64,000 bases of DNA from Paraburkholderia piptadeniae (lineage in GTDB: Bacteria; Pseudomonadota; Gammaproteobacteria; Burkholderiales; Burkholderiaceae). The notes under the pieces were generated by a model that was not told where the DNA came from, ran no database searches, and saw only the letters and a list, made by a program, of their open reading frames with translations. How positions within the stretch are numbered: the stretch's first letter is position 1; each line of letters starts with the position of its first letter. Both the position numbers and the translations under genes were made by a program. Below, piece after piece: positions 33,515-43,565 of the stretch. The DNA is taken from NCBI RefSeq assembly GCF_900007165.1, contig NZ_CYGY02000026.1, forward strand, positions 24,878 to 88,877, written 5' to 3'.

Positions 33515-34744
33515 ATGGATGCAAAGGTCATGAGATTCAACGTATCGATCGACACTCAACGCTCACGTGAACGCCTGCACTGGTTGAGGTGGCTGCGGAT
33601 AGCCGCGTTCGTCTGGCTGGGCGTGCTGGCTCACGGCGAAGCGTCGGCACAGGCGCTGATGACTTGCACAGGGCCTAGTCCGGGCTCATTTGCCATCACG
33701 CTGCCTAACGATACGTACGCCGTACCCCGAGATGACGCCAGTACCGGGCGCCGCATTGGCCCCTGGACGCCGTTCTATGTTGCCGGCACCAATGTCTGGT
33801 CCTGCGACGTCCCCTCCGGCCTCGTGGCGCCGCCCACTTACTACTGGAGCGCCTCATTTCTTTCGCTGCTGACCCCGATTGGCAGCTATACGGAGAATGG
33901 GATCACGTTTCCGTTGTTCAAGACAAACGTCGACGGCATTGGCATCGTCATCGGCAGCTCGGTTTACGAGACGATAACGAGTAATCCAGGCGTTATCTAC
34001 CTTACAGGCTGGACCAATGACTTCAGCGGGAGAATCAATGGCTACCCGGTTGATATTAGCTGGAGTATGGGTGGCGGGCTCGGGTCCCTAGACTATTCTT
34101 CCGGAGGCCCCTCTTACCACTACCCGCAGACGGGCATGCCGATCGGCTTCAAGCTGAATTTCGCCTTCGTCAAGTATGGACCTGTCACCGGGGGTACGAT
34201 CAACCTGCCAGGTACGATCGTGCAGGCAGGCGTGTCGGTGACTACAACTCCAAATCCGCTTACCAACTACGTGATGGCGCCGCAGCAGATCGCCAACGTC
34301 ACACTGGTCGGCGGCCCAACCTTCGCCCCCGTGGCTTGCGCGACGCCCAACGTCACGGTGCCGATGGGCACGCACTCCAACACCGAGTTCTCCGGCGTCG
34401 GTCCGATCTCGACCGCTCCGGCGTCGTTCAACATCAGCCTGAACAACTGCCCGGCTGGCATCAACAGCATCAAATACGAAATCGATGCCGTGACCACGAT
34501 CGTCGATGCCAGTCAGTCAGTGGTGGCGCTTGATAGCGCCTCCACCGCGCGTGGTGTCGGTGTTCAGCTGCTCGACGCCAATGGCAATGCGTTACCGCTC
34601 GCCACGCAACAGACGCTGCCCGGATACAACACGTCCGGCGGCAGCTACACGATTCCGCTGAAGGCGCGGTACTACCAGACTACGGCGCCCGTACTCGCGG
34701 GCACGGCGAATACGGTGATGACTTTCACGATGAACTATCAGTAG
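33515..34744 (+). CDS. two-domain fimbrial tip adhesin
   Basis: 409 aa. A signal peptide (about 28-46, ending ASAQA) precedes an N-terminal domain rich in Trp/Tyr/Gly (about 47-250) with no close motif I recognise, consistent with a ligand-binding lectin domain. A C-terminal pilin domain (about 260-409) has paired Cys (VACATPNVTVPMGTH; LNNCPAG) and the terminal TMTFTMNYQ donor strand. The start is ambiguous between 33515 and 33530; neither has a good ribosome site. Receptor unknown. Confidence 0.87.
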   Translation: MDAKVMRFNVSIDTQRSRERLHWLRWLRIAAFVWLGVLAHGEASAQALMTCTGPSPGSFAITLPNDTYAVPRDDASTGRRIGPWTPFYVAGTNVWSCDVPSGLVAPPTYYWSASFLSLLTPIGSYTENGITFPLFKTNVDGIGIVIGSSVYETITSNPGVIYLTGWTNDFSGRINGYPVDISWSMGGGLGSLDYSSGGPSYHYPQTGMPIGFKLNFAFVKYGPVTGGTINLPGTIVQAGVSVTTTPNPLTNYVMAPQQIANVTLVGGPTFAPVACATPNVTVPMGTHSNTEFSGVGPISTAPASFNISLNNCPAGINSIKYEIDAVTTIVDASQSVVALDSASTARGVGVQLLDANGNALPLATQQTLPGYNTSGGSYTIPLKARYYQTTAPVLAGTANTVMTFTMNYQ

Positions 34745-34833
34745 AGGTGTGGTCGCACGCAACCATCGTCCGAACGCGGGCGGTTGCGCGCACATGCCCG
34801 CATCTTGAATTGCAAACTTGAAGAGGATTAGCG

Positions 34834-35106
34834 ATGAAAACCCAAATCAGTGTTCTGATGCTTGCCGCCGTCGCGGCGCTGGCTACCGCCCCGGTGTTCG
34901 CCGGCGGCGCGATTATGACTGCGCCAGCAGCGAACACCAGGCCCGTCTTTCCGCCGGTGCCCGTTGGCCCAAGCGTATCCGGCGCTAGCGCTGGCGCATT
35001 CAGCGGAGGCACGACGGGACCCGCTGGAGCACCTGCCGCTGCATCTGCGGCAGCCGTCCGTCCGACGCCGCGTGGCACGCCCTTGTCGAATAGTCCTTCA
35101 ATCTAG
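34834..35106 (+). CDS. small secreted Ala/Gly/Pro-rich protein
   Basis: 90 aa; GAGGATTAG precedes the ATG. A clear signal peptide ends near PVFAGG. The mature part is low complexity (Ala, Gly, Ser, Pro, Thr) without Cys or recognisable motif. It is the last gene before the strand switch, 89 bases after the adhesin, so it may be co-expressed with the pilus. Function unknown. Confidence 0.65.
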   Translation: MKTQISVLMLAAVAALATAPVFAGGAIMTAPAANTRPVFPPVPVGPSVSGASAGAFSGGTTGPAGAPAAASAAAVRPTPRGTPLSNSPSI

Positions 35107-35232
35107 CGGGCTGCCCTCGTCGCGTGCAACCAATGTGACGGTCGCGAGACGGGAGCGCGACGCTACATCTGGCCGAGACCGTAGCGAACTGATCTCGCGC
35201 TTCGGAGCGGCCGGCAACGTAAGCAACGCTGC

Positions 35233-36300
35233 CTACCGCATCAACTCATCAAAACTCGCCAGCAACCGCTCGATATCCGGCGCATGAATCGCCCCCATCG
35301 TCGAGATGCGGAACAGCTCCTTCGACAAGCCGCCCTGCCCCGCATAGATCACGAAGCCACGCGCCTTCAACGCATCGTGCAGCTGCTCATACGCGATGCC
35401 CTTCGGCAGTCGATACGCACGCAACACCACGGAACACTCCCGCGGCGGCAACACGCTTTCCATCCCACGCGCAGCAAGCCCCGCGCGCGCCTGCTCGGCG
35501 AGCGCCGCATAACGCGCATGACGCGCCTTCCAGCCGCCTTCGTCGTCGAGTTCGCGCAGCGCTTCGACGAGCGCGTAGTACGCATGCACGGAGGGCGTGA
35601 ACGGCGTATTGCGCCGATCCTGCAAGCTCGCGAGACGCGCAAGCCCAAGGTAATACGTGCGGCTCGCGGCACTCGCCAACGCATCGCGCCGCACGATCAC
35701 GAATGCCGCGCCCGGCACGCCGTGCAGGCACTTGTTCGCCGTCGCCGCGACGGCTGCAATCGTGCCTTCCGCAAAATCGATCTCTTCCGCGCCGAAGCTG
35801 CTCACGCCATCGACGAGCATCTTCACGTTGCGCGCACGGCAAACCTCGGCGAGCGCCTTCAGGTCGTTCAAACGGCCCGTCGTCGTCTCGTGATGAATCA
35901 CGGCGACATGCGTGATCGACGTATCAGCGTCGAGCGCGGCCGCGATGCGTGCGAGGTCCGGCGCCTGCATCCATTCGTGCTTCACGATGCTGTGCGCGAT
36001 GCGGTACTGCGTCGCGATCTGCGTGATGCGCTCGCCGTACACGCCGTTCTCGACGATCAGCAGCTTGCCGTTTTCCGGCACCAGCGCCGCGATCATGCTC
36101 TCGACGGCCGCCGTGCCCGAGCCCGTCATCAGCACCGCGCTCCATTGCGCGGGGTCGAGATCGTACAGCTGCACGAGACGCGCGCGCGCTTCGTCCTGCA
36201 GATCGAAGAACTCGCTCTCGCGATGGCACAGGTCCGTTTGCAGCAGGCTGTTGCGCACGCGCTCGGTCAGCGTGACGGGGCCTGGGTTCATCAGCAGCAT
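35233..36300 (-). CDS. phnW: 2-aminoethylphosphonate transaminase
   Basis: 355 aa class-V PLP aminotransferase. It interconverts phosphonoacetaldehyde plus an amino donor with 2-aminoethylphosphonate (AEP). [15 protein letters not shown] opens the protein as in PhnW; the PLP lysine is K190 (ATANKCLHG), with Asp164 in VDGVSSFG. Although the family is best known for AEP breakdown, here it is the last gene of a biosynthetic set beginning with PEP mutase, so the synthetic direction is more likely. Its start overlaps the stop of the decarboxylase gene. Confidence 0.93.
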   Translation of the reverse strand: MLLMNPGPVTLTERVRNSLLQTDLCHRESEFFDLQDEARARLVQLYDLDPAQWSAVLMTGSGTAAVESMIAALVPENGKLLIVENGVYGERITQIATQYRIAHSIVKHEWMQAPDLARIAAALDADTSITHVAVIHHETTTGRLNDLKALAEVCRARNVKMLVDGVSSFGAEEIDFAEGTIAAVAATANKCLHGVPGAAFVIVRRDALASAASRTYYLGLARLASLQDRRNTPFTPSVHAYYALVEALRELDDEGGWKARHARYAALAEQARAGLAARGMESVLPPRECSVVLRAYRLPKGIAYEQLHDALKARGFVIYAGQGGLSKELFRISTMGAIHAPDIERLLASFDELMR

Positions 36301-37496
36301 CAGCGTGCTCCTTCGTTCGAGCCGGAAATGGCGATGTGGCGCATCAGGCGCGTCTTCACATCGGGCGGAGTAATGGTCGGGCGCGGCAAGCCATCGGGCG
36401 TGCCGCGGCGAATCGCGACGCGCACGAAGCGCGGACCGTCGAGTTGCGGCGACGCGAACAGTTCGTCGATCAGGCTCACGTCATCGCCTTCGACAGCCGA
36501 TGCATAGCCGCACGCCGCAGCAACGCCCGCAAACGACACTTCGGGCGACACCGTCGACTGTCCGCCCGTCGAATCGTGCGCGCCGTTGTCGAGCAGAATG
36601 TGCGTGAGGTTCGCGGGACCGTATGCGCCAAGCGTCGCAAAGACGCCCATGCGCATCAGCGCGGCGCCGTCGCCGTCGAGCGCAACGACATGCAGGTCGG
36701 GACGCGCGAGCGCAAGACCCAATGCGAACGGCGTGAGGCAACCCATCGAGCCGACCATGTACAACTGGTTCGGCCTGTCGTCGATCGCGTAGAGTTCGCG
36801 GCCGCAGAAACCCGTCGATGCGAGCACGACCGTCGAATCCAAAGGCGTGTGCGCGATCACGCGTTGCAATGCTTCGTTGCGCGTCGGCAGCGCATCGGAT
36901 GAGACGCCTCGCGACACGTCGCGCGACTCACGCTTTTCGCGTTTCGCTGCGCGGCCCGCGTCCTTCAGTTCATACGGCGCGACGCTGCCCTTCTGCATCA
37001 CGAGCGCGTACGGACGGCCCGTCGCATCCATATGCGCGATCGCGCGATCGAGCGCGGGGCCGATTGCGTCAGCTTCCGTCGGGAACGTCTCCCACGGAAT
37101 CTCCATCGTGTCGAACATCGCCGGCGTGATGGGGCCCATCAACTGATGCTGCGGCTCGTCGGGCACGCCCGGCTGGCCGCGCCACGTGACGATCAGCAGT
37201 TGCGGCAGACGGAACGTCCACGTCAGCGACGTAAGCGGACTCACGGCATTGCCGAGGCCCGAGTTCTGCATCATCGTAACGCCGCGCCCGCCGTTTTCCT
37301 GACCACCGCGCGCGCCGAGCGTGATGCCCGCGATAAACGCGACGGCATCGCCCTCGTTCGCCGCCGATACGTAGTGCAGCTTCCGGTCTTGCAACACGTA
37401 GTTGATGAACGGCGTGAGATAGGAGCACGGCACGCCCGCATACCAGTCGAAGCCACGCTCGCGCGCCGCCTCGACAAACTGTGCAGCTTCGATCAT
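36300..37496 (-). CDS. aepY: phosphonopyruvate decarboxylase
   Basis: 398 aa thiamine-diphosphate enzyme that converts phosphonopyruvate to phosphonoacetaldehyde, the irreversible step that pulls the unfavourable PEP mutase reaction. A catalytic-type Glu (ANEGDA, E48) lies in the N-terminal domain; the ThDP/Mg motif begins at GDG (275-277) and ends near DNGAH (303-307). A Lys/Arg-rich linker (about 183-197) separates the halves. It overlaps PEP mutase by four bases and the transaminase by one. Confidence 0.93.
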   Translation of the reverse strand: MIEAAQFVEAARERGFDWYAGVPCSYLTPFINYVLQDRKLHYVSAANEGDAVAFIAGITLGARGGQENGGRGVTMMQNSGLGNAVSPLTSLTWTFRLPQLLIVTWRGQPGVPDEPQHQLMGPITPAMFDTMEIPWETFPTEADAIGPALDRAIAHMDATGRPYALVMQKGSVAPYELKDAGRAAKREKRESRDVSRGVSSDALPTRNEALQRVIAHTPLDSTVVLASTGFCGRELYAIDDRPNQLYMVGSMGCLTPFALGLALARPDLHVVALDGDGAALMRMGVFATLGAYGPANLTHILLDNGAHDSTGGQSTVSPEVSFAGVAAACGYASAVEGDDVSLIDELFASPQLDGPRFVRVAIRRGTPDGLPRPTITPPDVKTRLMRHIAISGSNEGAR

Positions 37497-39202
37497 TGCG
37501 CCACTCCTCCCGCAGCATCGCCCTTTGCGAGCGGCGTCTGCTCGTGCGCGAAATCGCCCGCGCGACGGAAGTCTTCGAGGTCGTTCACGCCGCGCCAGTG
37601 GCCATGCACGTACTGCACTTCGATTTCTTCGCCGGCTTCGATCAGCGCGTTCAGCAGCGCGGGCATATCGAGCGAATCGAAATCGGCGCGCGCGCGCAGC
37701 GTGTTCATCACCGCCTGCAAACGCTCACGCCCTTCGCCGCGCACGTTCAGCAGACCGATCCAGCGGCCATGCGGTGCTTCGCCCTTCACGTCGGCTTCGT
37801 TGTTCGACACGCGGCGCAGCAGCACCTTGTTGCCGAACAGGCCGCGATCGTCGGCGGACGAGCACCACGCGAAATCGCGCACGCTCTGGTTCGCCGCGCC
37901 CGCTTCCGAAACCGTGGACGAATCGACGACCACGCTGAGCGGCGCTTCGCTTTCGACCAGATCGCGCACGATGTAGCTGCGGAACAGCAGGTCGCCGTAC
38001 GAGATCACGGTATCGTTGTTCAAGCCGTTGACGGCGCATGCGAGCGACGTCAGCTCGCCCGTCCCTTCATGACGCTCGTTGACGACGAGCTTGATGCCCG
38101 CCGTGTCGATCGCATCGGCGCGATAGCCGCCGACCACGGTGATGTCGTTGACGCCCTGCTTCTTGAACGCATCGACGAGCCAGCGCAACAGCGGCTTGCC
38201 CGCGATGGGCAGCATGACTTTCGGACGGTCCGTCGTCACCGCTTCGAGGCCCTTGCCGCGGCTCGCGGCGAGCACGATGGCCGAGCCCGATGCGCGCGAT
38301 GCCGACAGATAACGCTCTTCCGCTTCCGAGTATTCGTCGGCGTCCTGCAGACGGAAAATCTCGTTGACGGTCGCGATGCGGTCTTCGACGTTCACCAGCG
38401 TCTGGCTCGCGTAGATCTCCTTCACCACGGCCTGCATCGCCGACGTAGCCGCGCGAATCTGATGATTCGCCCAGATTACCGTGCTGATGCCCGCCTTGCG
38501 GAACACTTCCGTCGGCGTGCTGTAGTACTTGGTCGGCACGATGACGAGCGGACCGCGGCCCGCCCACTCGCGCGCGAACTCGAGAATCTCATCGGGGCGC
38601 GAGAGCTTGCTGTGAATCAGGATCGCGTCGGCGCCCGCCTGGCGATACGCTTCCGCGCGCTTCAACGCTTCGTCCATGCCCCAGCCCGCGATCAGCGCTT
38701 CGACGCGCGCGACGATCGAGAAATGCTCGTCCGTCTGCGAGTCCTTGCCTGCCTTGATCTTGCCGCAGAACTCGTCGATGTCGGCGAGCGGTTGCGCTTC
38801 GCCCTTGATGAAGCTGTTCGTCTTCGGAAACTGCTTGTCCTCGATGCACACGCCCGCGACGCCGCGCTGCTCAAGCTTGCGCACGAGACGGCGCACGTTG
38901 TTGAAGTTGCCGTAGCCCGTATCGCCGTCGAGCAGGATGGGCAGGTCGCTCGCGTCGGCCATGAATTCGAGCGTATCGACGACTTGCGTCCAGCTCGCCT
39001 CGTTGTTGTCGCGCACGCCGTATTGCGCGGAGATCGCGAGGCCCGAGCCCCAGATGCCCTTGAAGCCGGCTTCCCGCGCGATACGCGCGGAGATGCCGTT
39101 GTGGGCTTCCATCAGGAATTCGAGTTCGTTGCTCGTCAGCATCTGGCGCAGGCGCGCGCTGCGCGACAGCGTGGTGACGAAAGAGGGTTCGCGTGCGTTC
39201 AT
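37493..39202 (-). CDS. aepX: PEP mutase fused to a nucleotidyltransferase domain
   Basis: 569 aa fusion. Residues about 20-295 are phosphoenolpyruvate mutase, which makes the C-P bond; the diagnostic EDKxxxxxNS motif is intact ([10 protein letters not shown], 121-130), and LDGDTGYGN is at 91-99. Residues about 305-560 are a sugar-phosphate-type nucleotidyltransferase ([20 protein letters not shown]...LPIAGKPL as landmarks), expected to load CMP onto a phosphonate such as AEP. Similar mutase-cytidylyltransferase fusions are known in phosphonate pathways that decorate lipids or glycans. It overlaps both neighbours by four bases. Confidence 0.93.
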   Translation of the reverse strand: MNAREPSFVTTLSRSARLRQMLTSNELEFLMEAHNGISARIAREAGFKGIWGSGLAISAQYGVRDNNEASWTQVVDTLEFMADASDLPILLDGDTGYGNFNNVRRLVRKLEQRGVAGVCIEDKQFPKTNSFIKGEAQPLADIDEFCGKIKAGKDSQTDEHFSIVARVEALIAGWGMDEALKRAEAYRQAGADAILIHSKLSRPDEILEFAREWAGRGPLVIVPTKYYSTPTEVFRKAGISTVIWANHQIRAATSAMQAVVKEIYASQTLVNVEDRIATVNEIFRLQDADEYSEAEERYLSASRASGSAIVLAASRGKGLEAVTTDRPKVMLPIAGKPLLRWLVDAFKKQGVNDITVVGGYRADAIDTAGIKLVVNERHEGTGELTSLACAVNGLNNDTVISYGDLLFRSYIVRDLVESEAPLSVVVDSSTVSEAGAANQSVRDFAWCSSADDRGLFGNKVLLRRVSNNEADVKGEAPHGRWIGLLNVRGEGRERLQAVMNTLRARADFDSLDMPALLNALIEAGEEIEVQYVHGHWRGVNDLEDFRRAGDFAHEQTPLAKGDAAGGVAQ

Positions 39203-39960
39203 CGTGTAACTCCAATGGTGCGCTGAAGTTGCGGCAGAACTTCCTGGCTTGCGCGCGCAACATCATTGGGAAAATCGATTTCGATCCACGGCAGGCCGGT
39301 GACGTCGGCCGTCTCGAATGCGTGAGTGCGTTCGAGCAGCAGGTCGCGCACGGCTTCTTCGTGCGGCATGTTTGCGCGTCCGCTGTCGATATAGCCTGCG
39401 ACGATCTGCGCGAAGCGCTCTGCCGCCGCTTGCGTGAAGCGGAAAAAGCCGACCGATTCGCCGATCGTGTCGTAGTCGAGACCCACGGCCAGCTGCTTGC
39501 GCAACTCGACGGGGACGCCGTGTTTCAAACACAGCTTCACGGGCTCGTCGCCTGCTTCGTAATCGCGGTCGATCAGCAGGCGGTTTGCGTGATCGCCGTC
39601 GACGAGCGCGGCCAGCATGCGCTCGTCGTAAAGCACGTCGGCGTCCATCAGCAGCACATCGCCGCCGCGCGTGAGCGCATCGGCGACGGTGTGCACGGTG
39701 AGCACGCTGCCGAGGTCGAAACGCGGATTGAGCCTGATCTCGGGCACCTTGCGTCCCGCCTGCTTCAGTTCGGCCTCGACACGTTGCGGCTGAAAGCCGA
39801 GCGCGAGCACGACTTCATCGACACCCACCGCCTCGAGCATCGACAGATGCCGTTCGAGCAGCGTGACGCCATCGAATCGCAACAGACATTTTGGAAACTG
39901 CTCCCCCGGGGGTTGCTGGAGTCGCAGGCCGAGGCCCGCGGCAAGAATGATCGCTCGCAT
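39199..39960 (-). CDS. nucleotidyltransferase, LicC/PntC-like
   Basis: 253 aa. The N-terminal LAAGLGLRL...FPKCLL motif is the nucleotide-binding signature of sugar-phosphate/choline-phosphate nucleotidyltransferases, followed by [14 protein letters not shown] with the metal-binding Asp pair. It is the first gene of the phosphonate operon and overlaps the mutase fusion. With a second transferase domain already fused to the mutase, the two may use different substrates, or one may be inactive. The substrate is not determined. Confidence 0.85.
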   Translation of the reverse strand: MRAIILAAGLGLRLQQPPGEQFPKCLLRFDGVTLLERHLSMLEAVGVDEVVLALGFQPQRVEAELKQAGRKVPEIRLNPRFDLGSVLTVHTVADALTRGGDVLLMDADVLYDERMLAALVDGDHANRLLIDRDYEAGDEPVKLCLKHGVPVELRKQLAVGLDYDTIGESVGFFRFTQAAAERFAQIVAGYIDSGRANMPHEEAVRDLLLERTHAFETADVTGLPWIEIDFPNDVARASQEVLPQLQRTIGVTR

Positions 39961-40257
39961 TCGGGTTCCAGGGAAAAGAGTGAATGGTCTTTTGGCTTTT
40001 TAATCGGCACTCGAAATGGGCCTTACGCATAGTGCGCGTACGCATTCTGGCTCGCCAAAAATGGCGACTATATCGGAACTGAGAACGAATTGCAGAGCAA
40101 CTGGCCCGCTTTTGGCAATTGATGGAATAAGAGTGAAAAATGTGGAAGTTTTTATCGGCGATGGCTTTGCAACGGTTGCTTTAAAGCATTGGCACGCGCA
40201 TTGCTGGGCAAAGCATAATGGTGGGTTAGGAACGCACAGTTCGTCAGGAGGGGCGCG
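39961..40257. other. divergent promoter region of phosphonate operon
   Basis: 297 bases of AT-richer DNA between the phosphonate operon (-) and a + strand gene. It must hold both promoters. No clear dyad or terminator was seen. Confidence 0.4.
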
Positions 40258-41031
40258 ATGATCCGTCGAACGGACAGAATGGCCATTGCCGGCTTTGTCG
40301 TGATGGTCGTACTGGTCGTGGTGGCTCTTGCCCTGCCGATGGACAGCGACAGGCTTGCCGCCTACCGGTCGGTGTATGGCGACGAGAACTCGCGCAGTGC
40401 AAGTTCGTCGAGCGATGCGGACGAATCCGCGCGTCGCGCCGAGCTGCCTACGGCTGCGTCCGACGGCACGTCCGATGCCGATATCGCATTCATCCTCCAG
40501 TCGATACGCGCGAGTCTGCACCGCAACGACCTGACATCTGCCAAGGTGTTGCTCAACGCCGTGCTCTCGGTTCGCAAGGGACTACCTGAAGCATTGGAGT
40601 TGCAGAGGGAACTCAATGTGCGCGAGGCGAGAGAAGCGAAGGCGATGGCATCCATCGTTGCCGCTCCCGCAATCAGCGACGGCGCGCACGCCGCTCCGAC
40701 CAGTCCCGCTAACGAGAAATCAGACCGTGCAGTGGCGCCGCCGGCTCAACCATCGGCACTCGTGCGCGCATCGAGTGAATCGGGTGACAGGCCGGAACAG
40801 AGCACGCGGCGCGAGCGGCTCGCGTCGGCCGACAAAACATCCGCAAAGACGCGACACGCCGGACAGACGTCGCGCCACCATTCGACCGCGCATGTTTCCA
40901 ATGGGCGCCCAAAAACACGCGCCGAAGTCGTCGCCGAACTGAAGCGCGCTCGCACGAACGGATCGATGCCTCGCTTCGGCAATCCTTCCCCGTATGGGTC
41001 CGCGAGTTCGACATATCACGCCGCAAGGTGA
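40258..41031 (+). CDS. membrane-anchored protein with DUF4148-like tail
   Basis: 257 aa; AGGAGG precedes the ATG. One N-terminal helix (about 8-27) with a short basic start, so it is probably anchored with the bulk in the periplasm. A helical segment (about 75-130) resembles a tetratricopeptide-like unit (LQSIRASLHRNDLTSAKVLL). A long Ser/Ala/Arg linker follows, and the C-terminus (KTRAEVVAELKRARTNGSMP) matches the DUF4148 pattern found in small secreted Burkholderia proteins. No known function. Confidence 0.7.
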   Translation: MIRRTDRMAIAGFVVMVVLVVVALALPMDSDRLAAYRSVYGDENSRSASSSSDADESARRAELPTAASDGTSDADIAFILQSIRASLHRNDLTSAKVLLNAVLSVRKGLPEALELQRELNVREAREAKAMASIVAAPAISDGAHAAPTSPANEKSDRAVAPPAQPSALVRASSESGDRPEQSTRRERLASADKTSAKTRHAGQTSRHHSTAHVSNGRPKTRAEVVAELKRARTNGSMPRFGNPSPYGSASSTYHAAR

Positions 41032-41050
41032 CGATGAGCACTCGCGCTTC

Positions 41051-41492
41051 TCATGCGCCCGCACAGCACAAATCATCGATGGCGCACGCGAGGATCATCC
41101 GGTTGTGATCGGGCGTGAGATAGCCCTGCTCGGTCCGGGGCCGAAAGATCTTGTCGCCATATCGAATCTGTCTGCCCGTCAACAGGCAGAGCGAATCGGT
41201 GCGCGCGCCCCAGCCGCCAGACCTGTTCCGAGTAACGGCCCATCCTCGCATCGCTCCAGCAAACGCTCACGGTTTCCGATGACAACCGCTCGACTACCGA
41301 AATACACGTCGGCCGAGGCTCCGCGTCGACTTCAGGTGCGCGCTCTTCCCGCATGCGGCGCTTCTTCAAACGGAACCGTTGCTTCTTCCCGCGCGCTGTG
41401 CCCGTTGCGGAATCCGGTGTGTGTGCATTGGGTATCAAGATGTCCAGCAACGCGCGTCGCCCGATGTCTTCTTCCGCGAGAGTGCCCATCAC
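41051..41492 (-). pseudogene. frameshifted DUF3331 gene
   Basis: The reading frame from 41492 gives ETVSVCWSDARMGRYSEQVW, the start of the DUF3331 core; the conserved continuation (LCLLTGRQIRYGDKIFRPR, then NRMILACAID) is in the +1 frame and ends at 41051. The two join if one base is removed from the GC run at 41199-41211. DUF3331 proteins are a Burkholderiaceae family of unknown function with C/W-rich signatures. It is either a pseudogene or an assembly error in a GC repeat. Confidence 0.75.
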
Positions 41493-41530
41493 ATTCCTCC
41501 GCTACGAAGCGTTTCGCTATCTGGCATTCA

Positions 41531-41893
41531 TCAATCGTGCTGGATCGTCAGGTTGTTCCTGACCTCCGTGACGCCCGGAACTCCCTTTGCGGCGCTAGCC
41601 GCTCTGTCCAGCGCAGCACGGTTGGGCACCGTTCCAGTCAGCGTGACGACGCCCGCATCGGCGTGAACCCTGATGCCGATGCTGGTCAGATGCTTCGTCT
41701 TGCCGAGCGCATGATGAACGTCCTTTTCCAATTGGCGGTCGTTCACTTTAGTGGCTGTGGCCGTTTGCGTGCTGTCGGCAGGCGCCGCAGCGCTTGCGCC
41801 GTTCGGCGCGCCCGCAGTCTGCGCGAAGACGCTCGCCGATAGCGTCAGCACGGCGATTGCCCAAGCCCCTGTCATTGCGATCTTTGCGTTCAT
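41531..41893 (-). CDS. secreted BON-domain protein
   Basis: 120 aa from the ATG at 41893, preceded by GGAGGGAGAG. A signal peptide ends near VFAQT; a low-complexity linker leads to one BON domain (about 50-118: DRQLEKDVHHALGKTKHLTS, then VHADAGVVTLTGTVPN and VTEVRNNLTI). BON domains bind phospholipid or peptidoglycan-linked partners, and proteins like OsmY respond to osmotic stress. It lies 79 bases after the AlgE-like gene on the same strand and may share its transcript. Confidence 0.88.
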   Translation of the reverse strand: MNAKIAMTGAWAIAVLTLSASVFAQTAGAPNGASAAAPADSTQTATATKVNDRQLEKDVHHALGKTKHLTSIGIRVHADAGVVTLTGTVPNRAALDRAASAAKGVPGVTEVRNNLTIQHD

Positions 41894-41972
41894 CGTTGCT
41901 CTCCCTCCGATCCACAGATAACTGCCGACACGCGGCATCACGCGATGACGCGCCGCTTCGCTTCCGATGCAC

Positions 41973-43427
41973 TCACCATCCATACTTCAGTTCGACGCCC
42001 ACGTAGTCCGCGTTACTGCCGCCCGCGTTTCGAATCGAATCGCCGACCTGGAAGTGCACCGCTTCGACGGAACCAATCAGGTTCGCCGCCATGGTCCAGT
42101 CGGCGCGTACTTGCACATACATGCCCGTCCACCGGCTGCCGTGTCCCGCCGTGCCCGGCACCACGGCATTGGCCTGCTGATACACGGCGTCCGCTGTCGT
42201 TTCGCGCCACTGGAAGCCGAGCGCACCGAGCAACGCGAGCTTGCTCGTGGGCTTCAATGTGATCGACGGCTTCACGTGGATGAGGTTCGCATAGCCCGTG
42301 TAGCCCGCGAGCGTGAAGTAGTACCCGTTCGGAAACAGCGGATTGAATGTCTCGACGCGTCCGTCGCCGGGATGCCGGTCGCCCGACGCCGCGTCGATCT
42401 GCACGCCCACGCGCGGGGCCCATGGAAGGTCGAGCGTGTAACCCGCGAGCGAGCCGACGGCCCACGCGCCGATCGTCTTGTTGCCGACGTGCCCGGACTG
42501 ATACATCGACTCCACGTCCCAGTCGGCGCGGCCGACCTTGCCTGTGTATCGAAGGTCGAAGACGTCGCGATGCTCGTCGCCCGTTGCATCGAGGAAGCGC
42601 GCATTCGAGCGGTTGTACTTCGAGTAGTAGCCTGAAAGATCACCCGGCCCGACGCCCTGCCGCTCGAAGCGCACGCCGCTGAACGTGAGATGCCGGTTCG
42701 ACACATCGTCGAACGTGGTCACGTCGCGGTACTGCACGGGCTGCGTCAGATATCCGATGAAGCGCCATTTGCCGTACTCGTAGTCCGCCCAGATCGCGTC
42801 ATACGCCTGCCGCACGTTCGGGCCGTCGCGAACGGAGATGAAGCGCTGCAAGTCGAATGCCATCTCCTGGCGGCCGACGCGGAACTTGAACGTGCCGGGT
42901 CCCAGCGGGCTGACCCACGCGACGAAGGCCTGCTCCAGGTCGAGCGGATTCTTGTCGACGGGCGACACCGTATCCTTGCCGAACGGCCGCGCATCTTCGA
43001 GCTGCGCGAAGAACTGAAGATACGGGCCGATACGCGCATCGGCGCTGACCTGCGCGCGCTGTATCACGTAGGTATCCGAATGCCCAGTGCCGATGCCGAA
43101 GAGCGGCGCGTCGTTGACTTCGAGGCGCTCGCGCAGATTCGCGCCGAGCGACAGATACGAATGCGGATCGCCGCCGAGCGGAATGTACTTGAGGCTGTCC
43201 AGCGGCTGCCGGGGCACGCACTTGTCCGCCAGCACGGACCAGTCCTCCTGCCAGCGATTGAACAGCACGACGGGCCGCTTCGCGGTGCACGCGGCGCCTG
43301 CCGTATCGGCGGAGGCCGTTTCCTCGGTCGCCCGCGCACCGCCGCTCAACGCCAGGCCGGCAACGAAAAGGGCAAGGCACGCAACAGCATTCGTACTTGC
43401 GAACGGCCTGGACCACACACGCGTCAT
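41973..43427 (-). CDS. outer-membrane channel, alginate-export family
   Basis: 484 aa from the ATG at 43427, which has GGAGAAG upstream. A signal peptide ends near ARATE. The mature protein is a predicted 18-strand barrel with alginate-export (AlgE-like) signatures: SLGANLRERLEVNDAPLFG, then AFVAWVSPLGPGTFKFRVGRQ. It ends in a Tyr-Gly-Trp strand. Such proteins in this lineage serve general solute passage rather than alginate export; no alginate genes are nearby. Contains a Cys pair (CTAKRP; DKC) near the N-terminus. Confidence 0.87.
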   Translation of the reverse strand: MTRVWSRPFASTNAVACLALFVAGLALSGGARATEETASADTAGAACTAKRPVVLFNRWQEDWSVLADKCVPRQPLDSLKYIPLGGDPHSYLSLGANLRERLEVNDAPLFGIGTGHSDTYVIQRAQVSADARIGPYLQFFAQLEDARPFGKDTVSPVDKNPLDLEQAFVAWVSPLGPGTFKFRVGRQEMAFDLQRFISVRDGPNVRQAYDAIWADYEYGKWRFIGYLTQPVQYRDVTTFDDVSNRHLTFSGVRFERQGVGPGDLSGYYSKYNRSNARFLDATGDEHRDVFDLRYTGKVGRADWDVESMYQSGHVGNKTIGAWAVGSLAGYTLDLPWAPRVGVQIDAASGDRHPGDGRVETFNPLFPNGYYFTLAGYTGYANLIHVKPSITLKPTSKLALLGALGFQWRETTADAVYQQANAVVPGTAGHGSRWTGMYVQVRADWTMAANLIGSVEAVHFQVGDSIRNAGGSNADYVGVELKYGW

Positions 43428-43565
43428 AGCTTCTCCGTGTCGTGAAAGAGGTGCGGTAGTTTTGCTCGCGACATTCATCAGCGCGTATTCGAAATGGAGT
43501 TCGCACTTGCCGTTCGATCAAAGGCGAACGGCCGCAATCAGCGTTCCGCGCCGGTCCTGCTTCGA

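Noticed and set aside
35158..35188. CGCTAC/GTAGCG hairpin after phnW as terminator
   Set aside because: Only six pairs with no U-run; too weak to call.
37481..39226. 581-codon + frame opposite PEP mutase
   Set aside because: Shadow frame; the minus strand carries the EDKxxxxxNS mutase motif.
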